Shown piece by piece: positions 11,701-26,742 of a stretch of DNA of 64,000 bases. The stretch covers positions 25,492,685-25,556,684 of the forward strand of contig BTRK01000003.1 in the NCBI GenBank assembly GCA_036245805.1. The letters run 5' to 3'. A program made the translations under genes and the position numbers. The notes below the pieces were generated by a model. That model saw only the letters and a program-made list of their open reading frames with translations. It did not search any database and had not been told where the DNA came from. Every line of letters starts with the position of its first letter. The first letter of the stretch is position 1. This DNA is from Pristionchus mayeri (taxonomy: Eukaryota > Nematoda > Chromadorea > Rhabditida > Neodiplogasteridae).

Positions 11701-12641
11701 TACAGGTAGGAAAGACAGTTGCCATCACTTCCATCCTCTTTCATCTCTCATTGATTCTTTAGTTGCAGCAGTCAAGATGACATGGATGTGCATCCAGATA
11801 TGGTGGAGATAGTGGAAGAGGTAGGATACTCTCATCTCTCCCATCCCAAGGATGTTCACTCGATGGATCGATTGCAGGGAATGGAGGGAGGAGTGTACCA
11901 CGAGGAGATTGTTGTCGATGCTTCGGAGGTCTGTCCAATCCTTCTCCCTTGTCATACGGCACTTTTACTAATACCCATTGCATACAAGCTCGTGTATACA
12001 ATTGTATGTTTCAGCTGGACGAACTATCAGGAGAGACGGGAGGGAGTGGTGGATTGATGAGAATGGAAGGAAGGGGGATGAGAAGAGGAACGAGGGGAGA
12101 GATCATACATGTCAATGCCAGTCCAAGGAAACAAAAGATAATGGAGGTAAGAAGTCAATTTTGAAGACGGTCTGAGCTACTCTTTGCTTTTACTTTTAAC
12201 GCACGAAAAAAATGATTACCTTTTTTCATGCATTATTTACCGGTGGAATAACATATAATAATTCAATTTAGTTGCTGAGGAAGAAAATGGAAGTCGCAAA
12301 CGAGGAAGAACTCGATTTATATGAGAGTAACATAGCCCAGGTGATCAAATATCGATTGATGAAGCAGTCGCATTCTTGACTTCTCGCAGATCGTTAGAAT
12401 CGACAGAATATTAATTAATATACTAGTAGAATACTTCATTATTTATTTTGTATCACTTTGCCACTATAATATTCTTGTTAAAATTGCATTTGTCAAATGA
12501 TACGAAGGACTCTTTCAGTTGGAGCAGGCGAAGTTAATGCCCTCGAGTGGACTTCTCAAAAGGGGAGAGATTGTGATGGGGGATAGGGTGGTGATGGAGG
12601 AGGAAGAGGGGATGATCGAGGAGGAAATCCACCAGGCTTAG
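5707..12641 (+). CDS. Zinc-finger/AT-hook protein with MULE-transposase-like domain
   Basis: About 25 small exons in a continuous frame. In order: an acidic/basic N-terminus (ATG 5707); AT-hook KRGPGRPRK (~5948); C2H2 finger CLVPGCNW..HLRTDH (~6180); a second AT-hook KRGRGRPRK (~6850); fingers CYVEGCDW..HMKHMH (~7070), CIVADCPW..HIRHHH (~7990, split by a 45 bp intron), CHDPNCEW..HMKREH (~8218) and CCDCGIAL..HMVCEH (~8400). A region 8562-9280 (EWFDAV, YLYCAKGGG, TVIGCVEHTGHRM) resembles the DNA-binding part of MULE-like proteins. The block 10101-11100 (KILAINE, IYTAIIFENQ, IVTDCSPIWDEV, WHLLQEWATL) fits the RNase-H-like transposase fold, with Asn where the first catalytic Asp is expected. The C-terminus is acidic and coiled, ending EEEIHQA. 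No terminal inverted repeats flank it, so a domesticated transposase used as a chromatin or transcription factor is inferred. Confidence 0.7.
7446..7868. mobile_element. 423 bp fold-back MITE, second copy
   Basis: Same family as 927-1348: ends GGGTCCATACC and its near complement, with fold-back arms meeting around 7655. Flanked by GAAATTTGT (7437-7445) and GAAAGTTGT (7869-7877), a 9 bp target duplication with one change. It sits in an intron of the MULE-like zinc-finger gene. Confidence 0.85.
9461..9567. repeat. GC-rich perfect-type hairpin in an intron
   Basis: Arms starting GTTGTAAAAGGCTCGTGAGG and ending in the complement pair over about 48 bp, with one or two mismatches, around a GGGGCTTCGCCCC apex. 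It could form a stable stem-loop in RNA or DNA. It lies next to the tandem repeat at 9690-10040, and both are in one intron of the zinc-finger gene. Confidence 0.7.
9690..10040. repeat. Three tandem ~105 bp units plus (GACA)n-like tail
   Basis: The unit contains GGTCAAGGTC, then GAGC.A.TTAGAGCGATTTG, then AAGAAAAAGATCAAAGATCAA, repeated near 9697, 9812 and 9913. The last unit runs into GACAGACAGACAGACGG and ends CAGACGTTACGATAT. The same unit and tail occur at 46390-46457 plus 51223-51245, where an LTR element interrupts them. The polar unit-plus-tail structure suggests the 3' end of a dispersed retroposon family. Confidence 0.65.
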
Positions 12642-12767
12642 GCCATCCATCCCAAGTCTCTCATTATGATTGTATGTAAATATGTTGTTTTGCCATTTTC
12701 AGAATAATAATTATTCAATGATTTGAAGAATTGTTGCATCACTCATAGTGATCAGTTATACCGTAAT

Positions 12768-12780
12768 AATAAAGAATAAA
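12768..12780 (+). terminator. Polyadenylation signals of the zinc-finger gene
   Basis: Two AATAAA hexamers (12768-12773 and 12775-12780) lie about 130 bp after the stop codon. A T-rich tract follows, then SPT4 starts 96 bp later on the same strand. This spacing is compatible with a nematode operon. Confidence 0.6.
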
Positions 12781-12875
12781 AAAATACGCTCCCTTTTTTC
12801 TCGGAAGAGTTACATTTAACTCTATTCAATATCTTGAATTTCTTTGATTAACTGAATATATTTCGAATTTATCGG

Positions 12876-13357
12876 AATGGATTCGATTCCCCGAGACCTG
12901 AGAAACCTTCGCGCATGCCTTCTGTGCTCAATGATAAAGGTACGATCCTCACCCCCCCCCCCCCTCTCTCTCTTTATTTCAGTCGGAGGATCAATTCGAG
13001 GCCGATGGCTGCGATAACTGCGAGAGGGCACTGCAGATGAAGGGAGATCCAGAGAAGGTGGAGGAGTGCACGAGGTGTGTCAGCAGAGGGAATACATTCG
13101 AGATTGTTCCATTTCAGTCAAAACTTCGACGGAATGATCGCAGCGATGAGCCCTGAAGATTCGTGGGTGTGCAAGTGGCAGGTGATCCCCCTCCCCCTCC
13201 CCCCGATCCTCTCTCTCTTCAGAAGATCCAGCGAAAGGCCCGTGGCATGTATGCCATCTCAGTGTCTGGCTCTCTCAGTCCCTCCATCGTCGCTGATCTC
13301 AAGGCCATGGGCATCAAGTACAAACCGAATATGAGAGACACGGCTGAGAAAAACTAA
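12876..13357 (+). CDS. spt-4: Transcription elongation factor SPT4
   Basis: Four exons: 12876-12939, 12983-13074, 13118-13181, 13223-13357. The 117-residue product has the full SPT4 pattern: an N-terminal zinc ribbon ([10 protein letters not shown] ... GCDNCERAL ... VEECTS), then [19 protein letters not shown], then a C-terminal block with GMYAISVSG and [15 protein letters not shown]4 pairs with SPT5 to form DSIF, which controls RNA polymerase II pausing and processivity. Length is normal and all four zinc cysteines are present. It lies 235 bp downstream of the zinc-finger gene on the same strand (possible operon) and converges on RNF113. Confidence 0.95.
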
Positions 13358-13532
13358 GTCCATTAAATTGCTCATTTTATCCTATTTATTTTCGATCTCT
13401 TGGAGTGGTATGAAGAATCCAAAATGTCTGTGTACATTTTATCATTGATAAACTTTTAAACGTTATGAAAATGCCTTATTTACTCAACAATCGATATCGA
13501 CAACGTTCGATAGCTATAAAGGGAAGGGGGAG

Positions 13533-17179
<3,647 letters not shown>

Positions 17180-17279
17180 CCTCGATGAACTGTCGATACC
17201 TGGTCAAACTTTATTATATTCACTGCTTGAAATCTACAACGCGAAATGGATGAATGAACACGCGAACAAGGGCAGGTCA

Positions 17280-18173
17280 CTAATAGATTGAGAGTTGAGA
17301 GAACGATCGTAGTCGATCGTGTTCGGAGACTGACTGCGCGTGCTTATCTCTCGGATCGAATAGAAGAGCACGTGCACCAATGCTTTTCGCGGCTCTGCAA
17401 AATCCGCATCTATTCGCAAACGACAACTGATAGATACCTAAAATCTTTTTCGAGATCATCTCCGATATGTAAAAGTGTCGAAGTATCTCGGAGGGAAAAG
17501 TGGCGAAGTACAGTATCAAAGATTCGACGATCGGGTTTTTCGATACCCAGCTATAGGAGATTGCATTGATCCATCTACCATAAATAATACCTCTCCACTG
17601 AGTACAACCATTTGGAAGTGGCTTAGAAGATTCATCGAAGCAAGGATCGATTTTAGACGATTGTCGAAGTTAGAAATAACGCAAAGCGCGATTCCTCTAA
17701 GGCGAAGACGTGAAAGAACAGATGGCATCTAAGTGGTCAGTTGAGGAATAGATAATTCTTCGAACGAACCTCCTCATCCAATAATTCCCATGCATCAGCG
17801 AGAGAATAGTGATCATACAGCTCATTCGAGATCTGAACCCTTCAATTGTGATAGGGACAGAAGACATGAGAACCTTGGCTGCGACATCGGGAGAAATGGG
17901 GCCACTGCCTGCTCTCTCGAAAGCATTCACAATCAGAGACGACCACCAACTACGAGGCCCTTCCGCATTGAAACCGTAGCAAGGAGAACTCGCACTTAGG
18001 GATTTGAACAAAGAAGGGAAAGCAGCGGTTAGGGCAGATTCGTCAACAATCACATTATGAAAACGAGCGAACTGAGTGTACAATTTATAAACAGGAATAC
18101 GGGGCTTTATAAGTGTATTCATAGCATCGAGGGACACCACTTGTACAACAGGCGATACTCGCGGAAGTGGCAT
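17280..18173 (-). CDS. hdhd-3: HAD-family hydrolase, HDHD3-like
   Basis: Five or six exons. Starts MPLPRVSPVVQVVSLDAMN: motif I is SLDAMNTL, with the nucleophile Asp followed by Ala-Met where typical HAD phosphatases have DxD. Cap: GPRSWWSSLIVNAFERAG and ELYDHYSLADAWELLDEE. Motif II is CVISNFDNRL, motif III the Lys of GIEKPDRRIF, motif IV the DD of HIGDDLEKDF. The WW and SNFDxRL features place it with HDHD3. Ends FSQLSIY at 17280. The second catalytic Asp of motif I appears replaced, so phosphatase activity is uncertain. It is the likely first gene of a two-gene unit with RNF113. Confidence 0.85.
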
Positions 18174-18696
18174 TATTAACTCACCTAACTAGAATGAACA
18201 ACGATGAAATGAGGAACGCAGTCAATGTAATTCATCCAAAACGAAAAGTTTCGTTATATAAACCCGGAAAATATTCGATATTCGAATATCCGCGGACAAT
18301 AATGTTCGATATCGAAATACGGTTTAGTCGAGCCGGCAAATGATTTGGCAAATTGCAGATTTTGTGTGCATGCTTGAGATTTATTGATTTATTTCATTCT
18401 GTGTTTAGTAGTTTGCTATTATTTAGATCATCGAACATATCAGTAATAGGAGTGTATAGGAAACTTAGGAGCATAGAAGTAATGCATGGACGCATAGTAT
18501 CCTTACACCTATGCAAAATCCGGGCTAACCTAACCTGCTAACCCCTATTCCAGGCTTCTGCAGTAGTGAATTTTCATGTTTATTATTATTCGTTTCTACT
18601 TCATTATGTGCGTTCATGGCTGCTATACCTACCGTTTTCAAGTTTTGATATAAATGCATGAACTTAATGTTTCATTTCCACATTGTTCAGGTTGGA
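18174..18696. promoter_or_regulatory. Divergent region HDHD3 / TMX2 with a splice acceptor before TMX2
   Basis: 523 bp between divergent genes. TTTCCACATTGTTCAG at 18675-18690 ends six bases before the TMX2 ATG, a good trans-splice acceptor. AT-rich with a short TTCGATATTCGAATATC palindrome near 18270-18310. No coding potential recognised. Confidence 0.45.
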
Positions 18697-21435
18697 ATGA
18701 TCATTCCTCGCATTGAAGAGTTGAAGCAGATTCTTAATGGTCACTACATAATCAACATTCTCTTGTCACTGGCTTTCATCGTTACTCGGGGCACTTTCCT
18801 TTGCTCTCATGTGTTCTGGTTTAGTCAGATATGTGAAATAGACTCGGTGAGTAATAAACGATCGAGTGTCTGTATACCCGATCTCACTATTCTGTCAATT
18901 TCAGAGAGAAAGAGAAATTTTGATGTTTCTCGCAGTGATTATCGTGTGGAAAGGAAGACGGGCCAGTAACTGGCTACATTATCTATCAACAGTCTTCATG
19001 TTCTCCAAACTGGCAAATCTCATTCTCTTCTTCCGCGCTGATCTCATCCTAGGAGCAATCTACTCCGTTCTGCTTCTTCGTTAGTTTACCATATTGTGCT
19101 CTTAAACTTTCTTTTTTTGGTACTTGTGATAACTCAAAAACTTTTTCCAGTTCAAATGGTCGTCTTCCCTGAGCCAGTGTACAATGGTCCCGAGAACGTA
19201 ACCTACTTCCAAGGGCAGGAGCTATTTGTTAGTTTCTTTACTGATGCAATGAGTAAAGGCAAAAATGTTTCAATCAGGAAGAACTAACGAAGAAGAATGG
19301 GACGACTTGGATTATCGAGTTTTACGCCTCTTGGTCTCCCGAATGTCGCCACATTGCGCCCGTGTTTGCTAAACTAAGTGAAAAGTGAGTTCGCTGCATT
19401 CATTCCTTATTGGTTACGGTAGTGGTAATAGCTGTTTCCACTATTTTCTCTTGTGCTTTCTCCCTGGCAAGGCGAGATTGCGACCGTAGCTCCATTGGTA
19501 GAAAGCAGTGGCTGCATTTCTCCTCCCATGGGTTCGAATCCCTCTGGCGGCCATTTTCTGTTGCTTCATTCTATTAGGTTGTCCAGAAAGTAATGTTAGA
19601 TTTGGACCATGATGTTTGAGCAAGACTAAAATCCTTTTTCATTAACGATCTCAAGCTAGCTCGATAGCGTATATTAGGGGTTGACTTGGTCAAAATATTT
19701 ACTTGTTCGAATCGCTTTAGGTTTTTTGGATATCCTGAAAATCCAAGTTTTGTCAAAAGTGATATTTTCAAACTTTTCTACAAATTTTTCCTGCTTCTCA
19801 AATTTTGAGGGAAATACAAACTATACATTATCATATAGTGAAGTTAGAAGCTCATTGACAGTTCTTTCGAACAATAGGTCTTGGGTCGTTCCTGCCTCAA
19901 CATAACACGATTTACGCCTCATTGAATTCAATCCAAAACGGAGTAGCACTTCACAAGCGACAATGTATCCTGCTTCGAGGATCATTCCGACTGGGTTCTA
20001 AATAAGTGCGATTACATGATACACCAAGCGGCTACATATTATCGAGAAACATTGGAATTTACCACTTTTCTGCTTTTAGAAACAATTGATTTTTTGTGCT
20101 GTTGAGTAAGGGTCATCATTGCCAAAATTTCGATTTTTGGTGTTCGGTGAATGAATACATTTCCTCAAAAGTGAGCTATCCCCTGAGTTAGCCCATCCGA
20201 TTACCAATAGATAAGGAGTTGCTTTAACAAATACACAACAAAAGTTTGGACTTTTCATTAATGCTGGAAAGAGGAAGTTTTGAAATATTCGAAATTCGAT
20301 GTTCAAATTTCGTTATCAGGTTGATGATGCTGCATGTTTTGGTAGAAATATTGTATGTTCATATAAATAAAATTTTAAGTTAACCGTAGGAAGTGTTTTT
20401 CTTTTTACTACACTTGGGATCGATACATCTATTGTGACGGATACAAGGTCAAGAGTCAAGAAATGTATTTCCGTTCATGCTCAGTTAGGGTCAAGTTAAA
20501 AATGAGTCCATTTTCTGGCAGGCCTTTCGCTGCGCGCCTGGTTCAAATATTGTAGTGTGACATACGTATGCCTTACTTTTCATATATTACTTAATATTTG
20601 CCCAAACATAACTCTCCATGGAGTGCTGGGCCAAAACATAATCTGTGCAACTCTTTGTTGATGCACCTTTGCCTTCTTATTGCGGCCTCAATACCTATTG
20701 GATAGGCTTGATCCATTGTGCGATGGAAAGAGTATCCACGCTCTCAAGGAGCATATATGACAATATAATGATTAAGCGGCAACGAAAGACAGGGTAGAGC
20801 AATATCGAAAATTTGAAAATCAAACATTACTTTCTGGACAACCTGATATATGGATAAGTGACAAGCCCAAAGCCGCGATATGATTCCCAATCGAGTACTG
20901 CCAGCGAAATCCTATGGTTAGCCGGAATTTATCGGATGGGATATTTTCTATTGCTATTTTCTTGTTATAACAACTAAAAGGAGCACCATCTTCAATATGT
21001 TTAAAAGTTTTCTTTATATAAATCTGATTATCGTTCAGTTAATACGAGTCCATTTGTATTATTTGTTAATAATTGATTTCGTTGAGACTCTCTCTCCCGA
21101 ACATGAAATTCGGGAAGCTGGATCTGGGTCGATGGCCGAACGAGGCGAGTAGATTCTACGTGAACAATGCTGCCACTAGCAGACAACTACCCACCATCGC
21201 CGTGTTCCAGGAAGGAAAGGAGGTGAGGGAGGGAGGGAAGGGGAGGAGAGGTGGAAGGAGGAGAATGAATTGTTGAATGGAGGTGGTACGCCGTCCTGTA
21301 GTGAAGAATCAACGAGCTGTTCCCTTCGTCTTCTCGGAGGAGAACTGCATTCGTGAGTTAGGACTGTGGGAGATGCACAGTAAGGCGAAGGATGCAAAGA
21401 AGAAGAGTGGGTCGGGAGACAAGAAGAAGAACTAA
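18697..21435 (+). CDS. TMX2: TMX2-like thioredoxin-related ER membrane protein
   Basis: Exons: 18697-18846 (MIIPRIEELKQ, hydrophobic NILLSLAFIV), 18904-~19082 (REREILMFLAVIIVWK, FMFSKLANLILFFRADL), 19151-~19227 (MVVFPEPVYNGPENVTYFQG), ~19279-19384 (WIIEFYASWSPECRHIAPV), ~21084-21220 (LPNMKFGKLDLGRWP, RQLPTIAVFQEGKE), 21282-21435 (FSEENCIRELGLWEM, basic tail GSGDKKKN). Order and spacing match TMX2: N-terminal membrane helices, then a lumenal/cytosolic thioredoxin fold. The active-site-like motif reads SPEC, with one Cys, as in vertebrate TMX2 SNDC, so a classical disulfide exchange role is unlikely. The C-terminal lysines could be an ER-retrieval signal. The 1.7 kb fourth intron carries a tRNA-like relic and a mariner-like relic. 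Confidence 0.9.
19480..19552 (+). other. tRNA-like relic with A- and B-box sequences
   Basis: Contains TAGCTCCATTGGTAGAA, resembling a D-arm/A box, and GGGTTCGAATCCC, a perfect T-loop/B box, at tRNA-like spacing, followed by CTGGCGGCCA. The acceptor-stem halves do not pair well and the anticodon arm is unclear, so a tRNA pseudogene or SINE head is more likely than a functional tRNA. Confidence 0.4.
19577..20843. mobile_element. Degenerate mariner-like element in the TMX2 intron
   Basis: Inverted ends GGTTGTCCAGAAAGTAATGT on the left and the complement on the right, 1,267 bp apart, preceded by TA. The size and terminal GTCCAGAAAGTAATGTT resemble mariner-family ends but differ from the intact copy at 14832. 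No transposase motif could be read, so it is an old or internally replaced copy. Confidence 0.7.
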
Positions 21436-21733
21436 AGAGAGAGATGTCCCCTGTCTTATGTAGTTCCTTCAGACGCCATCCCATTCATAATCTCTTGTTG
21501 ATCTGTGAATATAACTTAGCTTTAGCATTCAAACATTCTTCAAATTACCGTACGTTGTAAGTATCAATGACTTTTGTATGGTATATATTGTAGATGCTTT
21601 TTGAAATGTATGACATCTTTTATCGTAGAAAGTAGATATGCTTTAGATTAATAACAGAGATGATAAAGCCACAATTATTTCATTCGTGTAATGAATTATC
21701 ACAGAATGGAGAAAGCGAAGAGAGTGGATACTC

Positions 21734-24700
21734 CTAAGAATAAGGCGGGGAATGAAGTGGTCGCTGAGCTATACTAGGAGGAGCCTCCACTACTTGAATC
21801 GTACGACTCTGTTTGTAAGGAGGACCATTGGGGAAGATGGTGGATTTAGGGAGGGAATCTAGATGGTTACGGTAGACAGGCGGTTCGTCTAATCGAATAT
21901 CGAGATCGGGCATAGTGTATGGCTCTTCTAGTCCATCATAGTTTCCTAGGAGAGGAACTCCAGGGGAGAGAAGTCTTCTAGCAGGAGTGAAAGTGGGAGA
22001 GAGGGAGAGACTCATCCTTCTCTTCCTACCTGTCATCGGGGAGGGAGAAACACTCTGGTGATTGGCCATCTCCATCTGAGTCACTCCACTCTCCACTAGT
22101 CCCGATTCTTGGAAGGAGACAGGATGCACCGCCACACTCTCATCGCTGACTCTCACTGAAGAATAGGATTACTGTAGGAGGGAAGGAGCACTCACCGGAA
22201 ACAGGAATACCTCCAGGACTACGGAAAATGGCAAAGCCTCCTAGAGTATCCTGAAGAGGGAGGAAGTTAGGATTCTCTATCAGACGAAGGGAGGCTGTCT
22301 ACCTTCCTCACTGGCACGTAGTCGGATGGTCCACAGATCGTCTTCTTCCTAGGCGATGGAGACGATTTCCGTCCACTTATCGATCCACAGTCGATCTACA
22401 GTATCACACTCGTGATAGATTAAATGAGTAGAGTATACTTCTAATCCAGCACTGAGACTTCCTTTCCGTGAAGGACTGTGTTGGGAGAAGGATGGCCGTC
22501 TGAGGAAGAGTGAAGAGACGAAGAGTATTCATCGAATACCTGGATCCAGTAGGAGAATTGTGAGAAAGTGAGTGACGACGAGAAGAAGAAGGAGAGAGAT
22601 CACGCTGAGATCCATCGATTGAATGAGCATACGGTAGAGAATTACATTGATTATCGATTGTCTTCTTGATCCGACTTGACTGACGAATGAACCACGATGA
22701 GGAGATGGTGGATGATTACCTGTATGAGGGATGGAAGGGAGAGAGGAGTAGAGGACTGACTAGGCGAGAAGGAAAGTCTGGATGTAGAAGGAGAATGAAC
22801 AATGATGGTGGGAGAGGTGGCTGTGGATGGAGAACCCATCCCCTCCAGTGAAGGACAAGGGGAAGTTACTGATGGATGGTCTGCTGGAATGGAGAAGGAG
22901 AGGGAGAGGGAGGGAGACTCACTGGAAAGAGTGGAGGAAGTCGAACTCTTTTTCGAAGCTCTCGTCGTTGAGAATCGAACGAGAGGAGACTTTGAGGTAT
23001 TCGAGAGAAGTCGACGATGGTGATTTCTCTTCCGAGAATTACGACTTAATCAATGAATGAAGAGGAGGGGCGGATGGAGGGAACAGGGGAGGGGGGCTCA
23101 CGACGGTGTAAAGGTGGTTTGATCGGTAGATTGTAGTGGAGTGGGTTGCATCCCTCGTCGATCGGGCATAAGGGGGAGGTAGTCCATTAAATCGACCTGA
23201 TACCAGATAACGGAGGTGGAGGATCACATGCATAATCCAAATAATGTTGATAGCAGATTAGAAGATAAATGGATAAAACGAATGGTTGCCTACCTGGTGT
23301 CTCACGCTTGGATTCAGTATCAATGTGTTCTCGTCTTCTCCTTCAATCTGGAGAGATCAAAGATCAAAGAGGGGAGGAAGTTGTCTCTACTTGGATGGCA
23401 ATCTGGGTGATGTTATTCTTGTGCTGCAAGTCTCTGAACTTCTCTTCGGTTGTTCTCTTCACTCGATTCAATTCATCCTCGATCATTTTCTGATGGATGC
23501 AATGAGATGGATTCACTCCCACTCTCCCATACCTTCTCCCTTTCCACTTTCATCTCTTCGTGTTGAATGGAACAATAGGAGAAGAAGATCTTCTTTCGAT
23601 ATCTCCAACTGCAGTTGTAGAGAGCTGTCCTGCAAGGGGCCACTCCCATTTGCCCCCTTCCCCTCCCATCCTCCACCTACCGAAATATTCGAGAGTCGTT
23701 CATGAAATTGTAGACCTGAACTGTTGCCATTCGGAGGAAAAACTGAAAGGATCAATGATCAAACGAATGAATGAATGGTGGACCTGAATAAGGAAGAAAA
23801 GAAGAGAAGCGAAGGCGACGATTCGAATGAGCACTGGATTACGATCAGCATACAGAATCTAGAATTGACTGTGATAGACGGAGAGGAAGGGTCAAAGAGG
23901 GGGGGGGGGAGAAGAATGAGGTGGTGTGGAAGATTGATGTTAGAGATGCTCAGACTGATCTTTCTTCTCCTTCTTAAGGGGGTGGGGTAGACAGAGGAGG
24001 GGACCTGTTCATCGAATCCGCCGAAGTCAGCAGAGAGAGCGAAGGAAGCATCCAGGAGGAGGAAGACACACGTCGTGTACTGAGAAAGACGAATCTTACT
24101 ACTTCATCATCCTTCCACTTTTTAATGAACAAATCTTTCCAACCTGGAATATCAATTGCAAGTGGAGAAGCCTGGCCCAACGTTCGACTATTGAGATCAC
24201 GAAGACTATCTAGAAGAGGGAGAGTGAGAGAGAGAGGGAGGGGGAGAGAGAGAGAGAGAGATGACCACCTTGAAGGCGAAGAATATAGAGAGTTGAATGA
24301 GGGTGACGAATAGAACGAAGAGTGGAACTCCCTCAATACGAATATTCAGTGGAAGATTGAGGAAGAGAAATGGTGATGGGATGAATATATATCCAACCTT
24401 CTCAGGGTAAGAAGGAAGATAGATGGAGAAGTGGAGAATATTGAGGATAAAACAAAATATTCCGAAGACGACCTCAATGAGGCAAACGACCAAAGCCCTG
24501 AGAATGAGGAGGATGAAGAGGAGAGAGGAGAAGGAGACTGACCACGAAGGAGTAGCTGGCACGCTCTTCAATTTCCAGAACAATGGAATGAAATATTTGG
24601 GATTGGAGGAATCGAATCTGAATTGAGGCTGAAGAGGAAGAGGAGGAGAGTAAGAGAAAGAGAAGGAGACTAAGAGGATACCGTTCAGCTCCCACTAATT

Positions 24701-25147
24701 CATGCACTTCTAATGGAGTATTCAGAGGCCATTTGAATCTCATCTCTGGAATGGGAAGACGATAAGTAGTGAGGGACGGATGAATGAATGGACTCACGGT
24801 CCTTGTCTGCCAGATTCCTCCAGAGTTCTCCCCATCGAGAATGGAGATTGGTACATGCCTGACAATCCATTCACAATCATGGAATGAACAAGAAGCTATA
24901 ACTCTCCATCGACAGTCACTCTGTCGGGAGGACTATCGAGGGGAAGGGACTGACGTGAGTGATGGAATCAGTGAGTGTAGTCTTCCTCCTAGAAGGTCTC
25001 CTTCCACTCGACAGAGCAGTCGACACTTTGTGGCCATTAGTGACTCGACTGACTGCAAGGAGTAATGGTAGGGGGGAGGGAGGGAAGAGACCAACTTTTC
25101 CTGGGGAAGAGTGATTCCCCCTCCTCTTCCAACTGATTCCCCTTCAT
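21734..25147 (-). CDS. Unrecognised multi-pass membrane protein with coiled coil and Ser/Pro-rich tail
   Basis: A minus-strand gene of about 18 exons; family not recognised. From a probable ATG at 25147 ([12 protein letters not shown]) a basic soluble segment leads to [20 protein letters not shown]. Then comes a long hydrophobic exon (about 24590-24260) with three or four predicted membrane helices, including [20 protein letters not shown] and [17 protein letters not shown]. Next are a Ser-rich stretch, a coiled coil ([29 protein letters not shown], ~23590-23400) and a long low-complexity tail rich in Ser/Pro ([30 protein letters not shown]) ending SPPYS. The tail looks like phosphorylation sites. 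Nuclear-envelope or ER scaffolding is only a guess. Exon borders in 23700-24100 are uncertain. Confidence 0.6.
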
Positions 25148-26742
25148 CGCACGTCCATCGAAGACTGCAACACAACTATAGATATGGTGAATAAGGGGAA
25201 AGAGAGTGGCAATTTCCTAAAGATGGGCGCTCTCTCTCGTGTAGTCGATTCGTCTCAACTCAAGGACTAACTCCGATCATGACGTCACAATTACACATAA
25301 ATCATACGTATTTTGATGCACTAATTAGGAAGAGAAGGAAAGGAAGAAAGGGATGAAGGTGGAAGAAACCTCTGCCCGAATGATGAACTTCCCCTGAGAT
25401 ATCTTGTCTTCACTAGACAATTGCCACTCTGAGTGTCCCTCTACCTACCTTCCCATTCCTTCCCTTCTTTCCTCTTACAATCGAATTAAATGAGTGAAAC
25501 GAAGCGTGTCATATTGATTATGATAGGCGGAAGGAACACAAACGGGCTGGGTCTCCTATCAAGACAACGCCTTCGTCCATTCCCACTCTGTCTCTCATCT
25601 CACCCTCCCCCTCCTTCCCTCCTCTCCGCAGTTCACACTAAACACTCTTTAGTCTACGAGATCTTCTTACATTTGAATGTTCCAATCACTAGATAAATGG
25701 CTGCTCATAACATCTAGCATGCAATCTGTTCGGTATTCGGCGTGCACCATAAAACGGCTTTCCTCTCTCTTTCTCTCCTTTCAATGGCTGCGCGAATGCT
25801 CGAAAGTTCCGCAATTTCTCCCCTCCCTCGTAATTCGTGCAAATCTTTAACGTTTGTATCCGTTCGATAGAAGCTTAATCTCCTTCTAAGATTAGCCCCT
25901 TGACTAATTCGAAAGAGGGGAAGGAATGGAACTGACCGGACCGATATTCTACGGAATTCGAGTGACTCAGTGGATGAGATTACTGTCTGGATCGATTTAT
26001 CACTAACGAATAACTTGATGGTTAACGAATTGAAAGGAAGTGAGGGAAAAGAAGAGAGGGATCAACTATACCCTTAACTAGTTTGGATGTTAATGAAGTG
26101 AGAAATACATAAATGAGGGAATAGTTTGGATAATGAGAATGTAGAAGGGAGGATGATCAATGATCTCGAAGGAGGGAGAAGATTCATTCACTTGCATTCT
26201 ACGACCGATGATAGAGAGGGGGAGGGGAAGAGGGAGGGGGGAGAGTACTCTGGCAGATCTGTCCACTCCCATTATCATGATAGTAAGATTAAAGAGATGC
26301 AAAAAGTGAGAATACGAGGGAGGAAAGGGAAAGAACACCCGGAAGTGGATGGAGACTAGGAGTTATCGACGGAAGACTCAATGACATCATACCGGAGAGA
26401 AGTGAGATAATGGATAGTCATTCGTGTCTCAGTGTATTTCGTATGGTCGAGAGGGGAATGAGGGAGAGGAGAGAGAGAGGGTAGAGAAAGCGAAGGACGA
26501 AGAGGAGATGATGGGAGGAGGGAAGGAGGAGAAGAGGAGATCGAGCATGGGAAGGAATCATCCGAGGAAGGGACTGCAATAATGGATGTGTGATTAGAAT
26601 GAGAAATGGAATAAGAAGAAGGAAGTAGCGAATGCCCTTTCGTGTGATTGAATAAGCCACTCCAGTTATTCTCTCCAGTACTTTCTCTTTTAATTTCAGG
26701 GAAGGAAAGGAACGCCTCACTTCATTTCTCACAATCATCGGT
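25148..26742. other. Gene-poor spacer
   Basis: About 1.6 kb between the start of the membrane-protein gene and the end of the bHLH gene. GA/CT-rich with short open frames of biased composition only. A TGACGTCA palindrome occurs near 25280. No gene, RNA or repeat was recognised; it may hold promoter sequence for the membrane-protein gene and a bHLH 3' UTR. Confidence 0.4.
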
